DNA of 50,715 nucleotides, taken from the NCBI GenBank assembly GCA_964420035.1, contig CAYQQR010000028.1:1-50715 (forward strand). Reading direction: 5' to 3'. The notes below the pieces were generated by a model. That model worked only from the letters and a program-made list of their open reading frames with translations. It was not told where the DNA came from and ran no database searches. Numbering within the stretch: position 1 is the stretch's first letter; each line of letters starts with the position of its first letter. The translations under genes and the position numbers were made by a program. This DNA comes from CAYQQR01 sp964420035 (GTDB lineage Bacteria > Bacteroidota > Bacteroidia > Bacteroidales > SM23-62). Positions 17,971 to 28,300 of the stretch are shown in pieces.

Positions 17971-17995
17971 TTACGGATTACGGATTGCGGATTAG
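17969..17995. repeat. Short 7-bp tandem repeat
   Basis: Three units and a partial fourth (GATTACG, GATTACG, GATTGCG, GATTAG) begin at the stop codon of the QueA-family gene. This resembles the word-repeat intergenic sequences elsewhere in the window. Confidence 0.7.
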
Positions 17996-18042
17996 TCCGG
18001 CAATAATTATTAATTTTAGCTTTCATTTATCATTCCGCAATC

Positions 18043-19077
18043 ATGACCCATTCCAGAGGCTTTGCCAGCGACAACAATGCTACCGTTCACCCGAAAATCA
18101 TGGAAGCCATCATGGCCGCCAACCGGGGACATGTGATCGCCTACGGTGATGATCCCTACACGGAAGAGGCGGTTCAAACGGTGAAAAGCCAGTTCGACAG
18201 CGATCCCGAAGTGTTCTTCGTATTCACCGGTACCGCCGCCAATGTATTGAGCCTGGAAGCCTCCACCCAATCCTGGAACAGCATTATTTGCGCCGAAAGT
18301 TCCCATATCCACGAGGATGAATGCGGGGCTCCCGAAAAATTCACGGGTGCCAAGCTGATCCCCGTGGAAACCCCGGACGGTAAGCTCACCGTTCCCCTGG
18401 TGGAAAAATATGCCTATGGTTTTGGCTTCGAGCACCATTCACAGCCCCGGGTGGTTTCCATCACCCAGGTCACGGAAATGGGTACCATCTATACCCCGGA
18501 AGAGATTCGCAAACTGGCGGATTATGTCCATGCGCGGGGCATGATCCTGCACATGGACGGGGCGAGGATCGCCAACGCGGCAGTTTCTTTGGGATTGGAG
18601 TTCAGGGAATTTACGGAACACGGCGGTGTGGATGTGCTTTCCTTCGGGGGCACCAAGAACGGGATGATGTTCGGCGAGGCGGTTATATTTTTCAACAAAT
18701 CCCTGGCGACCCATTTTAAATACATCCGGAAACAGGGAATGCACCTGGCTTCGAAGATGCGATACATTGCTGCCCAGTTTACCGCCTATTTCCAGGATGA
18801 TCTGTGGCGGGGAAATGCCACCCATGCCAACAAAATGGCGCAATTACTGGCGAAGAAAGTCTCGGGGATCAAAGGTGTTGAACTCACCCAGAAGGTCCAG
18901 GCCAACGGGGCATTCGCCCGGGTACCGGCAGAACTGATCGAACCCCTGCAGGAGGCTTTTTTCTTTTACATCTGGGACGAAAAAACCTCCGAGGTGCGGT
19001 GGATGTGTTCCTGGGATACCACCGAAGAGGATATTGACAGGTTTGCGGAAAAGCTTAAATCATTGATGTTGTCCTAA
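18043..19077 (+). CDS. Low-specificity threonine aldolase
   Basis: This encodes a 344-residue pyridoxal-phosphate enzyme that splits L-threonine or allo-threonine into glycine and acetaldehyde. The PLP-binding Lys is K205 in SFGGTKNGM; D172 in LHMDGAR pairs with the cofactor nitrogen, and the His in AESSHIHEDE fits the ring-stacking position. Fold type I organisation and length match the LtaE-type family. The ATG at 18043 lies shortly after a TAATTTTA sequence (18011-18018) that is a near match to a -7 box. It appears monocistronic. Stereospecificity cannot be judged. Confidence 0.93.
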   Translation: MTHSRGFASDNNATVHPKIMEAIMAANRGHVIAYGDDPYTEEAVQTVKSQFDSDPEVFFVFTGTAANVLSLEASTQSWNSIICAESSHIHEDECGAPEKFTGAKLIPVETPDGKLTVPLVEKYAYGFGFEHHSQPRVVSITQVTEMGTIYTPEEIRKLADYVHARGMILHMDGARIANAAVSLGLEFREFTEHGGVDVLSFGGTKNGMMFGEAVIFFNKSLATHFKYIRKQGMHLASKMRYIAAQFTAYFQDDLWRGNATHANKMAQLLAKKVSGIKGVELTQKVQANGAFARVPAELIEPLQEAFFFYIWDEKTSEVRWMCSWDTTEEDIDRFAEKLKSLMLS

Positions 19078-19232
19078 TTGCTGCTTGCTTCCGGTGGCTG
19101 GTTACTGGCCGTTTTTCGTATGCGATCAATAACCAGCAACCGGTACTGCAACCATTGATGTTGTTGATTTGTCTTTCATCATATAAATGAATAATTATTT
19201 ATCTTAGCACAAACCATTAAACAGCTGTTATC

Positions 19233-20369
19233 ATGAAGGTCTTTACGAAAATCCTGTGCAGCTTCACTGCATCAGTGCTGCTGATCCTCAATCCATCCGG
19301 TATATACGGTCAATTGAATGAAGTAGATTTCCTGAAGGGTGGTGTTGACGATGCCAATATACTCTTTGAACAATATCTAACACCCTTTGGGAACGTTCTT
19401 GGAGCTGACATCAACGGAGGTTGGTACAACACGGCAAAACCGCATAAACTGGGGGGTTTTGATATTACCTTTACTGCCAGTATGGCATGGGCACCTAAAG
19501 ATGCCAAGTATTTTGATATCTCCCAGATCGGGCTGGATTCTGATGTATACGGCCACAACAGCGATTTTGAAACACCAACGGTCATGGCACCCAAAGAAGA
19601 TGACCGTCCTGATTTGTGGTACTGGACCGATAATCCGGCTACACCGGCATCCGATACCATCTCCCTGGCCCGCTATCAATTACCCAACGGTACCGGTCTG
19701 GGATTTTTTCCCCTTCCAATGGCCCAGGTAGGAATAGGTTTATTCAAAGGAACCGATGTTACGGTACGGTATCTTCCGAATATAAAGTTTGGTGATTATG
19801 GACAAATGGGATTGTGGGGTGTTGGTCTGAAGCACAGTGTCAGCCAGTATATCCCCTTTATAAAGATCATACCCTTCCTGGATATCTCACTTCAGGGTGG
19901 ATACACAACGGTGAATACCTCTGCCAATATTGATTTTCAACCGGCAGATGCATTACCCAGCACTTATCAGGGAAACGACCTGACCACCGATGCCGTAAGT
20001 TTTGATGATCAGTCAGTTGATCTGAATATTGAAGGATATACCATCAATCTGATTGCTTCCCAATCCTTCCCGGTGATCTCTTTTTATGAAGGTGTAGGTT
20101 ACAGCAAAACCAAGACGGTTTTAAAAACCGTGGGGTATTTCCCTGTACCCAGTCTGGATGCCGATCCATCCTCCGATTATTTTGGAGAGGTGGTGGTTAC
20201 GGATGAAGATGCATTAAAAGATCCCATCAACCTGGAAATGAGAAATGCGAGTGATTTGCGTATCAATGCAGGTTTCAGACTAAAATTCGCTGTGATCACC
20301 ATTCATTTCGACTATACCTACGCCAACTACTCCGTATTCACCACCGGATTGGGCGTTAGTTTCAGGTAA
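19233..20369 (+). CDS. Outer-membrane beta-barrel-like protein (DUF6588-like)
   Basis: This encodes a 378-residue exported protein. It has a signal peptide (about residues 1-26, ending near IYG-QLN) and then alternating amphipathic strands with many Gly and aromatic residues. It ends in GVSFR, typical of an outer-membrane barrel with a terminal aromatic. The NGGWYNTAKPHKLGGFDIT segment resembles Bacteroidota proteins labelled DUF6588; I name that family from memory only. Function is unknown. A terminator follows, separating it from the isoaspartyl dipeptidase unit. Confidence 0.7.
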   Translation: MKVFTKILCSFTASVLLILNPSGIYGQLNEVDFLKGGVDDANILFEQYLTPFGNVLGADINGGWYNTAKPHKLGGFDITFTASMAWAPKDAKYFDISQIGLDSDVYGHNSDFETPTVMAPKEDDRPDLWYWTDNPATPASDTISLARYQLPNGTGLGFFPLPMAQVGIGLFKGTDVTVRYLPNIKFGDYGQMGLWGVGLKHSVSQYIPFIKIIPFLDISLQGGYTTVNTSANIDFQPADALPSTYQGNDLTTDAVSFDDQSVDLNIEGYTINLIASQSFPVISFYEGVGYSKTKTVLKTVGYFPVPSLDADPSSDYFGEVVVTDEDALKDPINLEMRNASDLRINAGFRLKFAVITIHFDYTYANYSVFTTGLGVSFR

Positions 20370-20390
20370 ACAATATTGGATTTTGCACAT

Positions 20391-20426
20391 AAGGCTGTCA
20401 CCATCTGGCAGCCTTTTCTGTTTTTT
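20391..20426 (+). terminator. Rho-independent terminator
   Basis: AAGGCTG (20391-20397) pairs with CAGCCTT (20409-20415), followed by TTCTGTTTTTT. It ends the barrel-protein gene and marks the upstream border of the isoaspartyl dipeptidase to adhesin gene run. Confidence 0.8.
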
Positions 20427-20491
20427 AACATTTCTGGTTTCAGATATTCTTCATAAACATTCGGTAATTTTCAACTTACATCAGAGAAAAA

Positions 20492-21661
20492 ATGAAAGAA
20501 TCCCTACTTCTATTAATAAAAAATGTGGAAGTTTTCGCTCCTGAACCTTTGGGAATTAAGAACCTGCTGATAGCCGGAAACAAAGTTGCCTTGATCTCCG
20601 GTAATTCAAAAAGCCCTGAAGGTTTGGATTGTCTTGAGCTGGATGCTTCGGGTTTACGGTTGACACCCGGGTTCATCGATGCCCATGTCCATATTGCGGG
20701 GGCAGGAGGGGAGGGTGGTCCGGCCACCCGTACTCCCGAGATCTTTCTGTCGGACCTCCTGGAAGCGGGGGTCACTACGGTTATTGGTTGCCTAGGCACC
20801 GACGGGATGACCCGCTCCCTGGAGAGCGTCCTGATGAAAGTCAAGGCACTCCGCACCGAGGGGATATCCGCCTGGATGTATTCCGGTGCCTACCAGGTAC
20901 CCACACCCACCTTGACCGGGGATATTGGAAAGGACCTTGCCCTGATAGAGGAGGTAATCGGTGCAGGAGAGATCGCTTTGTCCGATCACCGTTCCTCCGT
21001 ACCCACGGTCGATGAGTTGATCAGACTGGCGGAACACACCCGGGTAGGCGGGATGCTGGGAGGTAAGGCCGGTATCGTCAACATCCACATGGGCGATGCC
21101 AGGGATCCTTTCCGGCCTATACTGGAAGCAGTAGCAAACAGTGAACTTCCGATCAAGCAGTTTTATCCCACCCACTGTAACCGGAACCAACACATTTATG
21201 AGAATGCAAAGGAATACGGGAAAAAGTCGTGGATTGACCTTACTTCCAGCTCCTATGATTATTTTCCCGAAGATGAGATCAAGCCTTCTGAAGCAGTTAT
21301 GGGCCTGTTGGATGAAGGGGTTCCTCTGGAACACATTACCATGACCTCGGATGCCAACGGTTCCCTGCCCCAGTTCAACGAGCAGGGAGAACTGGTCAGA
21401 CTGGAAATGGGCAAACCCCTATCACTTATAAAAGAATTGAAAGATCTGATCGGGGAGGGTCTTCCGCTGGAAAAGGCTATCCGGATATTTTCCACGAATC
21501 CTGCGGAAGTACTTAAACTAAGAAGAAAAGGCCGTATCTTTGAGGGAGCCGACGCTGATCTGATACTATTCGATGCCGGACTGGACATAAAATACTTACT
21601 GGCCAAGGGTCAGTTAATGATAGATGACGGCAAAATAATCAGACGCGGTACCTACGAATAA
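20492..21661 (+). CDS. iadA: Isoaspartyl dipeptidase
   Basis: This encodes a 389-residue amidohydrolase-superfamily enzyme that hydrolyses beta-aspartyl dipeptides. Metal ligands are visible: H65 and H67 (DAHVH), the His in NIHMGD, the His in PTHCNRN and the catalytic Asp in TSDANGS. The substrate-binding Glu in GAGGEGGPATRTPE and the Tyr in SGAYQVPT also match. The bridging carboxylated Lys162 of the E. coli enzyme (VIGVKCAISDHRS) aligns with Glu160 here (VIGAGEIALSDHRS), a noteworthy substitution. No signal peptide is seen, so it is cytoplasmic. It is the first gene of a co-directional run, 50 bases upstream of a cyanophycinase-family gene, whose expected product (beta-Asp-Arg) is a known substrate type for this enzyme. 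Confidence 0.94.
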   Translation: MKESLLLLIKNVEVFAPEPLGIKNLLIAGNKVALISGNSKSPEGLDCLELDASGLRLTPGFIDAHVHIAGAGGEGGPATRTPEIFLSDLLEAGVTTVIGCLGTDGMTRSLESVLMKVKALRTEGISAWMYSGAYQVPTPTLTGDIGKDLALIEEVIGAGEIALSDHRSSVPTVDELIRLAEHTRVGGMLGGKAGIVNIHMGDARDPFRPILEAVANSELPIKQFYPTHCNRNQHIYENAKEYGKKSWIDLTSSSYDYFPEDEIKPSEAVMGLLDEGVPLEHITMTSDANGSLPQFNEQGELVRLEMGKPLSLIKELKDLIGEGLPLEKAIRIFSTNPAEVLKLRRKGRIFEGADADLILFDAGLDIKYLLAKGQLMIDDGKIIRRGTYE

Positions 21662-21711
21662 TTACCAGGAAAGCAAAATTTCATTATACAGACGATTAAT
21701 TGTTTATTTTC

Positions 21712-23706
21712 ATGAAGTATGCAATAATATTAGCTGTATTCTTATTGACCCTGTTCTGGTCAGCAACGGCTCAACGAGGACACCTGATGATCGTCGGCGG
21801 CGGTTCAGAAAGCAATGACTATCCTACCAGTTGGAATGCCGAACCGTATCAGTGGGCCGTGGATCAAAGCAAAAATAAAAAGGTGGCTGTATTGCACTAT
21901 AGTTCTACAAGCAGCTGGCTGGAAGATTATTTTATGAACCATTGCGATGCAACAGAAGCCAAAAGTTATGTGGTAAACAGTTCCAATGCCAACAGCAGTG
22001 CACTCATGGAGGAACTGATGGGCTATGATGTTTTCTTTTTCCGTGGTGGGAACCAGGAAGTATACTATGAGGATTACAATGGAACCCTGATGGAACAGAC
22101 CATAAAAGACAAGTATGAGGATGGCGGTGTAATTGGTGGGACATCTGCCGGTCTGGCTATACTCTCAGGGGTGATATTCTATGCCGGGCATGGCAGTGTT
22201 TATTCCGATGAGGTCATTAAAAATTTCAACGATAATGATATCACCCTCGCTGACGATTTTCTGGATTTTATGCCCGGTTACCTCTTTGATTCCCATTTCA
22301 GGGATCGGGGCCGGTTGGGGCGCCTGGTTGCTTTTCTTTCGAACTATTATAAAACACAAGCCGAGCTGATAACCGGTATTGGCGTAGATGGCACTACGGC
22401 ACTGTGTATCGATTCCGGCATGATGGCCACCGCATATGGAACCGGTGCCGTTGGCATTTATGAACCGGTTGCAGATCCCAGGTTTGGTGCTGGCAACATG
22501 GTTCTGGCAGATTCTATCTGGGTAAGTCAGCTCCTCCACGGAGACCAGATAGATCTGAATACAGGAATAATAACCGGACTGGAAAATGAGATCATCCCCT
22601 TCGCTGAGGAGGAAAATGGAAAACATATACTGTTTCTCAGCGGTTCTGATGAATTTTCTCCGGCCAATATCGATATGCTTGAAAAATTTGCCGGTATGTC
22701 ATCCCCTTATTCAGACACCGTTCTGATCATCTCCGGTACGGACATTACCCTGGCATCCTTGATAAAGGACAAGCTGCTGGATTTCCAGGTACCCTGCGTA
22801 CATCTGTATGAAGGAACGGCTGCCAATTCCGAAAATGAGGAATTGAAAGAAGCCATTGACCAATCGGGTAAATTCCTTCTGGTAAACAATACAACCTACA
22901 ATTTTAATGTATTTCGTTTAGCCGGACCGGTAGGCGAACACTTCGACGAAATTCTGAAACGACCCGGCACCCCTATTGCGATGATCGGTGATAATGCCCG
23001 CTTTGCAGGCAACTGGATCATAGGTAACTATGCCAGCAGCAGTGCAAATTTCAATTTTTCAGAAGGCTATGCTTTCTTAAAATCTACCCTGATCGTTCCA
23101 AAATGCTATGATATACCAGTTAGCGGATTTTCTACGGAACTGTGGGATGGAACGCATGCTGCATTGCCATTTGGTATGGTCACCAAGGCCGATCGTTACG
23201 GACTTTGGCTCAATAATGAAAACTATATGGTCTACAAACCCCACGGGAAGGAAAGCTATTTTCATTTTCATGGAACATCCCCGGTTATGATGCTTAAGCA
23301 GTTTAAAAACCAAACAGGGATCGCTGAACAAACCTATAATGGACAACCATCGGAGATACCTAAAATGGTTGCCGGATTTGAAAAATTGCTGCTCGGTTTT
23401 TATAGTGAGGGGGATTCGGTCAAGGTGGGCGGTCATCTTGAAACGGGAATACCAAACCCGGGTTTCATCTTAACTGATAATTTTAATATCAAAAAAACAC
23501 AAAGCCATTTAACTATTTCATTGCCTGATAATCGTTTTGATGTTTCCGTTTACACTATAACCGGTCAACTTTGTTTTCAATCCGGGAAAAATCGGGATTT
23601 CGTAAGCATCCCGACCCATAACTGGGAAAAGGGAACCTATATAGTTCAATGCATTAGCGAAGATCTGCAGCAACGGACCGTCAGGAAAATTAATATCGTA
23701 AAATGA
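21712..23706 (+). CDS. Exported cyanophycinase-family (peptidase S51) protein with T9SS sorting domain
   Basis: This encodes a 664-residue secreted protein. A signal peptide (residues 1-20) is followed by an S51 domain (about 22-290): Q115 in RGGNQ, nucleophile S145 in GGTSAG, H195 in DSHF, and R199, R201 and R204 in the DxHFxxRxRxxR pattern of cyanophycinase. Two active-site positions differ from cyanobacterial CphB: its Gln173 is Ser194 and the catalytic Glu201 position aligns with Gly227 (GVDGTTA). Residues about 300-590 form a second, possibly degenerate repeat of the fold. The last 75 residues resemble a type IX secretion sorting domain. The ATG at 21712 starts a good signal peptide; an upstream TTG is less likely. 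Surface or extracellular cleavage of an Asp-rich polymer is inferred. Confidence 0.82.
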   Translation: MKYAIILAVFLLTLFWSATAQRGHLMIVGGGSESNDYPTSWNAEPYQWAVDQSKNKKVAVLHYSSTSSWLEDYFMNHCDATEAKSYVVNSSNANSSALMEELMGYDVFFFRGGNQEVYYEDYNGTLMEQTIKDKYEDGGVIGGTSAGLAILSGVIFYAGHGSVYSDEVIKNFNDNDITLADDFLDFMPGYLFDSHFRDRGRLGRLVAFLSNYYKTQAELITGIGVDGTTALCIDSGMMATAYGTGAVGIYEPVADPRFGAGNMVLADSIWVSQLLHGDQIDLNTGIITGLENEIIPFAEEENGKHILFLSGSDEFSPANIDMLEKFAGMSSPYSDTVLIISGTDITLASLIKDKLLDFQVPCVHLYEGTAANSENEELKEAIDQSGKFLLVNNTTYNFNVFRLAGPVGEHFDEILKRPGTPIAMIGDNARFAGNWIIGNYASSSANFNFSEGYAFLKSTLIVPKCYDIPVSGFSTELWDGTHAALPFGMVTKADRYGLWLNNENYMVYKPHGKESYFHFHGTSPVMMLKQFKNQTGIAEQTYNGQPSEIPKMVAGFEKLLLGFYSEGDSVKVGGHLETGIPNPGFILTDNFNIKKTQSHLTISLPDNRFDVSVYTITGQLCFQSGKNRDFVSIPTHNWEKGTYIVQCISEDLQQRTVRKINIVK

Positions 23707-23743
23707 TTGTTATACCCTAATTTACATTCACTGGTTTGAACCA

Positions 23744-24286
23744 ATGAAACCCGGGGATAATATATTGGTCAGGAGATTAAAGGATGGCGATGAAATTGCT
23801 TTTAAAGAGATCTACCAACGCTACAAGGAAAAAGTATATTTCTTTGCCTTGAGATACGTGAAAAATGAAGCGGAAGCATCCGAAATTCTCCAACAGGTTT
23901 TTGTCAAACTTTGGGATTCAAGGCACAAAATCAGACGCGACAAACAACTGATCAATTACCTGTTTACCATTACAAAAAATACCCTTTTTCATGATCTGGA
24001 GAAACAAAAAACCAGGCAGGCTTATATTGAGTACCTGAAGATATACGCTTCAGCACAATCCTTCGCAACAGATGAACAAATTTTGTTCGATGAATGCCGT
24101 AATGCATTGAAGGAGGCCATAAGGGAACTCCCCGCAAAGCGAAGGCAGATATTTCTTTCCAGGAAAGATCATGGAATGACTTATAAGGCTATAGCAGAGC
24201 AATTTCATATTTCCATCAAAACGGTTGAAACCCATATTTCATTGGCGACAAAATCACTCCGGGAGAAAATGGAAGAATTTCTATAA
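23744..24286 (+). CDS. ECF-family RNA polymerase sigma factor
   Basis: This encodes a 180-residue sigma-70-family protein with only regions 2 and 4, typical of extracytoplasmic-function sigma factors. Region 2 (about 25-90) has the family's YKEKVYFFALRYVKNEAEASEILQ-type core, shown here as separate motifs YFFALRYVKN and EILQQVFVKLW. Region 4 (about 120-175) carries the helix-turn-helix (YKAIAEQFHISIKTVETHI). It is followed by FecR and SusC genes, the usual FecI-FecR-transducer order, so it should direct transcription of this locus when substrate binds the SusC transporter. It starts 37 bases after the cyanophycinase-family gene. Confidence 0.95.
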   Translation: MKPGDNILVRRLKDGDEIAFKEIYQRYKEKVYFFALRYVKNEAEASEILQQVFVKLWDSRHKIRRDKQLINYLFTITKNTLFHDLEKQKTRQAYIEYLKIYASAQSFATDEQILFDECRNALKEAIRELPAKRRQIFLSRKDHGMTYKAIAEQFHISIKTVETHISLATKSLREKMEEFL

Positions 24287-24342
24287 TCTCTTTCAGGGTT
24301 TTATCCATCACAGCGGTATACTAAATAACTTATTTCTTTTTC

Positions 24343-25305
24343 ATGGAAAGAGAATTTATTCATATCCTGGAAAAAATCCAGAAAGGTAATCTGGACGCAC
24401 GTACGTACAGGAAAATACAAAGCATGCCGGATAGTAAGCGCATGTTATTTCATCAGTTCATCAAAGAAGAGGCTCCTGGTTCTCTAAAAGAACTGCCAGA
24501 CTTTGATGCTATATGGCTTACTATTCAAAATGATCTATCATCCACTCCGAAACCGGATTACAGATTGATGTACCGCTTGCTTCCTTACGCAGCGGCCATT
24601 CTGATCGGAATGGTATCCTTTTACCTGGGCAGGGATCTTCAACCCGGGATACCGGAAAACACGAACAGAACCAGCATCATCGCACCCATGGGAACCCTGT
24701 CGGAGGTCAGGTTGCCTGATAATTCCAGGATATGGCTGAATGCGGGAAGTGAGATTCAATATGATCAACATTACAACCAGAGCAACCGCGACCTCATTCT
24801 TAATGGGGAAGCATTTTTTCAAATCGCAGAAAACAATGAACTGCCACTTAAAGTAAGCACAAATTCAATGGAAGTTGTTGCCAGAGGTACCACCTTCTTT
24901 ATTAATGCCTATGAAAGCAATGAAAAAGTAACTGTGGGTTTGATCGAAGGGATGGTGTCGGTAAAACATCGGATGCAGGAGCTTGAACCTGTTGAGCTCG
25001 AGGTGATGCAAAAAGTGCAGTTTAACGCAGGGCGAATGAGCTTAGATGAGGTAAGCCGGGATGACTATTCATGGAAGGAAGGGGTGCTGGTCATTGACGA
25101 CCTGCCCTTGTTCGAGATCACCCAAAGACTTGAGAATTTCTATAATCAAAATATTATTCTCGAAGGGAAAAAAGCAGGAGAGCTCCGCTTTTCTTTGACG
25201 GTAAAGGAGGAGCCCCTTGAAGAAATTCTGCAGTTGCTAAGTCTGGCTGCACCTGTTACATACAGGCAGGATGAAGAATTGAACTATATTATTTCAACAG
25301 AATAA
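24343..25305 (+). CDS. FecR-family anti-sigma factor
   Basis: This encodes a 320-residue inner-membrane regulator. A cytoplasmic N-terminal part (about 1-80) would hold the ECF sigma factor. One transmembrane segment (about 82-100, LLPYAAAILIGMVSFYLG) leads to a periplasmic FecR domain (about 110-230) and a C-terminal DUF4974-like region (about 250-320, with ITQRLENFYN). It would receive a signal from the STN domain of the downstream SusC protein and release or activate the sigma factor. The SusC start is only 8 bases after its stop, so tight co-expression is likely. Confidence 0.94.
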   Translation: MEREFIHILEKIQKGNLDARTYRKIQSMPDSKRMLFHQFIKEEAPGSLKELPDFDAIWLTIQNDLSSTPKPDYRLMYRLLPYAAAILIGMVSFYLGRDLQPGIPENTNRTSIIAPMGTLSEVRLPDNSRIWLNAGSEIQYDQHYNQSNRDLILNGEAFFQIAENNELPLKVSTNSMEVVARGTTFFINAYESNEKVTVGLIEGMVSVKHRMQELEPVELEVMQKVQFNAGRMSLDEVSRDDYSWKEGVLVIDDLPLFEITQRLENFYNQNIILEGKKAGELRFSLTVKEEPLEEILQLLSLAAPVTYRQDEELNYIISTE

Positions 25306-25313
25306 CCAAACCT

Positions 25314-28300
25314 ATGGCCATAATGAAGCTAATCGTTAAAAAGGCACTTAAGATTCTTTTTATTTTGGGTTTCCTGGTCAGTCCGTGGACCCTGTTTGCC
25401 GATTCACCGAAAACTGACCCGCTGAGTCTGGATTTTGACAGGCAACCCCTTAAAAAAGTTTTAAAAGAGATCGAGCGCCAGACAGAATTCACCTTTGTCT
25501 TCAACACCCAACAGATCGATGTCGATCAGGAATGTACCATTCATGTTGAGAACCGGGATCTGCTGGAAGTACTGAATACCCTCTTCAGTGATTCTGAAAT
25601 TGCCTATAGAATTGAGAAGAACCATATTGTGCTGATCCGGGGCCAGAGTGATCAAGTCCGGCAACAGGAACCCGTGAGGGTCAGTGGAATCGTGACCGAT
25701 GAAGCGGGCCAACCCCTGATCGGTGTCAATATTGTCATTAAAGGCACAACCGAAGGCACCATCACCGATGTGAACGGGGAATATGAGATATGGGTTGAAC
25801 CCGGAAGCACCCTGGTATTCTCCTATGTGGGATACCTGGAACAGGAGGTCCGGATTACGGGTGAAAGAACACTGGATGTGACCATGAGCATGGATACCCA
25901 ACAAATGGAAGAGGTAGTAGTGGTTGGTTATGGTCGTGAGAGCAAAGCTCTGTTATCCAGTTCTGTGGGCACAGTATCCTCAGATAAACTTACGGATAAT
26001 CCTGAGTACAGCATCACCAGTGCATTGCAGGGCCGTTCAGCCGGAATACAGGTCGTGCAGAATTCCGGAGCCCCCGGAAAAGGAATTACGGTAAGGGTTC
26101 GCGGTGTAAGCTCCATTCGTGCAGGGGCCGAACCCTTGTATGTAATTGACGGGGTACCCCTGGTTACGGAAGATCTGGGTGTTGTTGGATTTTCAGGGCA
26201 GGATATCAATACCGTATCCGATATAAACCCCAACGAGATTGAATCCATCTCGATCCTGAAAGATGCTTCAGCAACCGCTATATACGGGGCCCGGGGATCC
26301 AACGGGGTCGTTTTGATCACCACCAAACGGGGCAGAAGAGGGGTTTCAAAGATCTCGTTAAGGAGCTCCTATGGCTGGCAAAGAGTTGTTAAGAAAATGG
26401 AAATGTTGAACGCCCGTGAATTTATGGAATACAGGAATGAAGCATCCCTGAATGACGGAGGTGTACCCATCTATAGCCAGGAAGAAATTGAAAACAATAC
26501 CATTGATACCGATTGGCAGGATCATATTTTCCGTACAGCCCCCATTCAGAATTATAACCTTTCCATAACGGGAGGATCGGATAAAACCAATTACTTCGCT
26601 TCTCTGGCTTATTTTGACCAGGAAGGGATTGTACTGGGAACCGACTACAGGAAGTTCAACGGGCGCCTGAACCTTGATCATCAGTTGAACGAACGCTTCA
26701 AAATGGGATCCTCTTTTGGGATCACCCGTTCAATAAATAACAGGAAAGAAGGGGATCAGAGCCTGAATGGTCCGGTACCCAATGCTCTGTCACAACCACC
26801 GATATACCCGGTATACAATGAAGACGGGACCTTTAATGATGACGGACCCTTTGCCAACCCGGTATCCATTGCCACTTATCACAAGAATGAAGGAATTACC
26901 TTCAGAACTTTGGGTAATATTTACGGTGAACTTGAGATCATTCAGGGTCTGTCTTTTCAGAGTAAATTAGGGATTGATTATATCGATTACAGGGAACATA
27001 CGTATGACCCGTCCATAACACGCCAGGGAGGAAAATACAAGGGTCTCGGACTTGAATCAAATTCCGAGGTCATGCAGACCATGTTCACCAATACATTGAA
27101 TTACAGGTTTAACCTCCAGGAGAGGCATCTTTTTGATATGGTGCTGGGAAACAGCTATGAAGATTATTCCAGGGTCAGGGATTATATACGCGGCCAGGAT
27201 TTCCCCAGTCCTGAACTGGAGTATATTTATTCCGCCTCTACCATCATATTTGCAGAAGTCACTTCACTGGAAAGAAAACTGAATTCCTATTTTGGTAGGT
27301 TAAAGTATAATTTTGATAACAAATATTTGCTTACCCTGACTGCCCGCTATGACGGTTCCTCCCGGTTTGGAGAAAATAACCGTTACGGCTTTTTCCCTTC
27401 CGGGGACCTGGCCTGGAGGGTAACGGAAGAACCCTTTTTTAATCCTTCTTTTATCAATGACCTGAAACTGCGATTCAGTTACGGTATGACCGGGAATGAC
27501 CAGGTGCCGGATTTCTCCACACTGGCCCTTTATTCAACAGCCACGACCTATAACGGGCAACCCGGTACTGCACCCACCCAGTTGCCCAATCCCGATTTGA
27601 AATGGGAATCCACCAGCCAGATTAACCTGGGGGTGGATGTGCAGCTTCTGGATAACCGTATATCATTGACGACCGATCTGTATTATAAAAAAACCACCGA
27701 CTTGCTTTTGGATAGACCGATACCCATGTCTTCCGGCTTCAGCGGTATTACGACAAACATTGGAAGTATGGAAAACCGCGGACTGGAGGTCTACCTTCAA
27801 ACCGTAAATCTTGATGGTGCTTTTCGCTGGGCTACCAGCATCAATCTCTCCATGAACCGGAATGAGGTTACGGAACTTTACAACAACCAGCCCATCGAAG
27901 ATATTGGACGTGGTTATAACAGGGTGGAAGTAGGAGAGCCAATCGGTGTTTTTTATGGCTGGAAAAGCCTGGGGGTAGATCCTACGACCGGGGACCTTGT
28001 TTTTGCAGATATTGACGACAACGGGATCATTGACGAAAACGACAGGACCATCATCGGCAATCCCCACCCGGATGCATTCGGAGGCTTCAACACTTCCTGG
28101 CAATATGCCGGGATTGAACTCTCCGTGTTCTTCCAGTTTTCCTATGGAAATGATATATTCAACGGAAGCCGCCGTTACCTGGAAGTGCTCAAGGGTATTG
28201 ATAACCAGACCAAAGATATCCTTCGCAGGTGGCAGGAAGAAGGGGATATAACCGATATGCCCAGGGCTACCAATAGTGATCCCAATGCCAACGACAGGCA

